The notes under the pieces were generated by a model. The model did not search any database. It worked only from the letters and a program-made list of their open reading frames with translations, and was not told the DNA's origin. Below are positions 52,697 through 54,438 of a stretch of 54,438 nucleotides of DNA, in pieces (position 1 is the stretch's first letter; each line of letters starts with the position of its first letter). The DNA comes from Eubacteriales bacterium. Lineage in GTDB: Bacteria; Bacillota; Clostridia; Lachnospirales; Vallitaleaceae. The stretch is taken from positions 1-54,438 of the forward strand of contig JAUMXK010000004.1 in the NCBI GenBank assembly GCA_030535295.1. Direction: 5' to 3'. Both the position numbers and the translations under genes were made by a program.

Positions 52697-53971
52697 CTAT
52701 AATTGATAAAATGTTGTCATTACCTTTATCATGTCTTCCATGTCTTGTTTGCCTGCAAATTCTCTGGCTGAGTGCATTGCCAGCATAGCAAGGCCCATGT
52801 CTACGATAGGAATCGGCAAATAGCTGCTGACAATGGAGCCGATGGTCGTACCGCCTCTGATGTCGGCATGATTGACAAACTTTTGATACTTTACTCCTGC
52901 CTTATCACAAATCTGTTGAAGAACACCGGCACTGAATGATTCGGTTGCATAGGCCTTATTGCCGCTAATTTTGATTACAATTCCTTCGTTGACCTTCGGA
53001 CGATTGGTTGGATCGCATTTTTCCGGATAAGCCGGATGAACCGCATGTGCTCCGTCTGCCGAAATAAAGAAAGAATCTTGCAGGCAGTCATTCCATTCCA
53101 TACTTTCCATATTCAGTGCAACCCGAAGTTTTTCCATACAAAGATTTAAGATCATGGAATTAGCACCTTGGCGACTAAGACTTCCGATTTCCTCATGGTC
53201 CACAAAAAGTGCAACATTCACTCCCGATTTCGGCTCTGCCGCAATCATAGCCTGCATGGCGGTGTAAACCATTGCCGTGTCATCAATCCGAGGGCAAGAA
53301 ATAAACTCTTCTTCTACACCAACTAATTGTCCTTCTTCAAAACAGTATACAAATAAATCATAATCCAAAATATCTTCCGGATGAACTGATAACTCTTTTG
53401 CCAGTAAACCTAATAAATAGTTTTCTTTCTCCATTTCTTCACGGAATGTCGCAATAAACGGAAGCATTTCCTTTTGTGCTTTGATTTCCACGCCCTTATT
53501 CACTTCCCGATTCATGTGAATTGCCAAATTCGGAAGGGTCAAAACCGGTTTTTTAAAATCCAGAATACGAATCTCCGGTTTGAGCACATTTTCACTGCGA
53601 AGTGCTACCGAACCGGCAATACTAAGAGGGCGGTCAAACCAGGTATTGAAAATCGGGCCGCCGTAAATCTCGATATTCAAACGACGATATCCGTCACTAT
53701 TGATTTCCGGCATAGGCTTAATCTTTAGTGCCGGATTGTCCGTATGAGCTCCAATCATCTTGAGCTTATCGGTTTTTCCCTCTTTTGCTGTCTTAAAGGC
53801 CATCAACATAGATGGAGAGCTTTGAACAAAATATCCTTTCCCTGCTTCTATCTGCCAGTTTCCGTTAAAATTCAATTCTTCAAAAGAAGCTTCTCTTAAT
53901 CTTTTTTTGGTTGCTTCTACCGTACAAACAGCAACCGTTGCTTCTTTCATATAGTCAAAAAAATGTTTCAT
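52697..53971 (-). CDS. M18 family aminopeptidase
   Basis: A 424-residue dinuclear zinc aminopeptidase that removes N-terminal acidic or hydrophobic residues. Metal and catalytic motifs include GAHTDNPALKIKP (His and Asp), TWFDRPLSIAGSV, ALFVDHEEIGSLSRQGANS (Asp-Glu-Glu), SADGAHAVHPAYP and the C-terminal RGGTTIGSIVSSYLPIPIVDMG. Length and order match M18 (ApeB/aspartyl aminopeptidase). Two adjacent ATG codons follow AAGGAG; the second (53971) gives normal spacing. It precedes degV on the same strand but degV has its own promoter. Confidence 0.92.
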   Translation of the reverse strand: MKHFFDYMKEATVAVCTVEATKKRLREASFEELNFNGNWQIEAGKGYFVQSSPSMLMAFKTAKEGKTDKLKMIGAHTDNPALKIKPMPEINSDGYRRLNIEIYGGPIFNTWFDRPLSIAGSVALRSENVLKPEIRILDFKKPVLTLPNLAIHMNREVNKGVEIKAQKEMLPFIATFREEMEKENYLLGLLAKELSVHPEDILDYDLFVYCFEEGQLVGVEEEFISCPRIDDTAMVYTAMQAMIAAEPKSGVNVALFVDHEEIGSLSRQGANSMILNLCMEKLRVALNMESMEWNDCLQDSFFISADGAHAVHPAYPEKCDPTNRPKVNEGIVIKISGNKAYATESFSAGVLQQICDKAGVKYQKFVNHADIRGGTTIGSIVSSYLPIPIVDMGLAMLAMHSAREFAGKQDMEDMIKVMTTFYQL

Positions 53972-54013
53972 CATTGTCTCCTTTTTCTTTTCTTTTATTT
54001 CTATTATATCCGC

Positions 54014-54438
54014 TTATTTACTTTTTTTCTTCAAGTAAAATGCGGCAGAAATCCACACTGTTGCAGGAATGGTAAACATCAAACCGATACTGCCTGCCAT
54101 TGCTCTTAATACTTCCGAAGATACGGAATCATAATTGAGAATCTCCACTAAAGTAATATTATACACCATAAATAAAATGATTAAATGAATCGATGTACCT
54201 ACATAAGCCAAAATCAAGGTATTGGACATCGAGCCCATTATATCTCTGCCGATATTCATACCGGATTGGATAATTTTCTTGGCTGATATTTCAGGGTTGA
54301 TTTCCCAAATCTCCCACATAGAAGAGGCAATCGAAAGAGCCACGTCCATAATTGCTCCAATCGAGCCGATAATAATCGTTCCAAATAAAAAGTTAATTCC
54401 CAAAGTAAGTTCTAGGTTTAAGGTCTGACTGGAACTTA
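54014..54438 (-). CDS. YibE/F family membrane protein (partial; N-terminus outside window)
   Basis: About 140 C-terminal residues are visible and the frame stays open to the window edge, so the start lies outside. The sequence has the family signature IIIGSIGAIMDVALSIASSMWEI, NIGRDIMGSMSNTLILAYVGTS and a last membrane helix with a basic KKKSK tail. Family knowledge: YibE/F-like multi-pass proteins are common in Bacillota and of unknown function. A gap of 42 bases separates it from the aminopeptidase. Confidence 0.85.
   Translation of the reverse strand, partial: SSSQTLNLELTLGINFLFGTIIIGSIGAIMDVALSIASSMWEIWEINPEISAKKIIQSGMNIGRDIMGSMSNTLILAYVGTSIHLIILFMVYNITLVEILNYDSVSSEVLRAMAGSIGLMFTIPATVWISAAFYLKKKSK

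Overview
The window looks like a chromosomal segment from a low-GC, Gram-positive (Bacillota, Clostridia-like) anaerobe or facultative anaerobe. The evidence is a dgt-dnaG-rpoD-trmK macromolecular-synthesis cluster, strong AAGGAGG-type ribosome binding sites, a sortase-type surface protein, S-layer homology (SLH) repeats, DegV, a TPP riboswitch and intrinsic terminators. The species cannot be fixed from this sequence. I saw no rRNA, tRNA, CRISPR array, prophage or plasmid genes.

Layout. (1) 1-9.0 kb, minus strand: a partial von Willebrand A surface protein, a 1600-residue LPXTG-type adhesin with Cna-B modules, and a Cache-domain chemoreceptor. (2) 9.2-22.2 kb, minus strand: zinc-free ribosomal protein L31, then a long tightly spaced co-directional run. 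In transcription order it is an unknown protein, dgt, dnaG, rpoD, trmK, a TGS-nucleoside kinase, a small membrane protein, a DUF368 polyprenyl-phosphate transporter-type protein, exonuclease III, a diacylglycerol-type glycosyltransferase, a shikimate-kinase-like protein and asparagine synthase. (3) 22.3-25.6 kb, minus strand: YihY/BrkB membrane protein, an N-acetylmuramoyl-L-alanine amidase and a cupin. (4) 26.2-29.8 kb, plus strand: oligoendopeptidase F followed by a three-gene ExbB/ExbD-like (proton-channel stator) module. (5) 30.0-34.8 kb, minus strand: three overlapping mevalonate-pathway kinase/decarboxylase genes and a DUF4091 protein. (6) 35.6-37.4 kb: argS on the plus strand. (7) 37.6-43.9 kb, minus strand: an SLH protein and a 1646-residue subtilisin-like protease, probably one operon. 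(8) 44.1-47.3 kb, minus strand: a thiamine-precursor ABC transporter (thiamine-binding protein, permease, lipoprotein, ATPase) under a TPP riboswitch. (9) 47.5-54.4 kb: an N-acetylglucosamine/glucose-type PTS permease on the plus strand, then pcrA, degV, an M18 aminopeptidase and a partial YibE/F protein on the minus strand.

The least conventional content lies between genes. Three copies of a small inverted-repeat element (CTCAACTTTCC ends) occur at 25.9, 44.1 and 51.5 kb. Two copies have perfect 7-bp flanking direct repeats, and one sits in the loop of the degV terminator; removing it with one repeat restores a perfect terminator hairpin. A second, unrelated family of about 100-bp inverted repeats (GGGxCTGTTGCAAAAT ends) occurs at 23.2 and 29.8 kb. 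There are also a structured leader with mutually exclusive hairpins upstream of degV, a TPP expression platform whose terminator contains the ribosome binding site, and palindromes over the SLH/protease promoter and in the thi/PTS intergenic region.

Several gene starts were moved from the longest open frame to the codon with a good ribosome binding site. In one case (the chemoreceptor) the longest-frame TTG start is actually the -35 box of the promoter.
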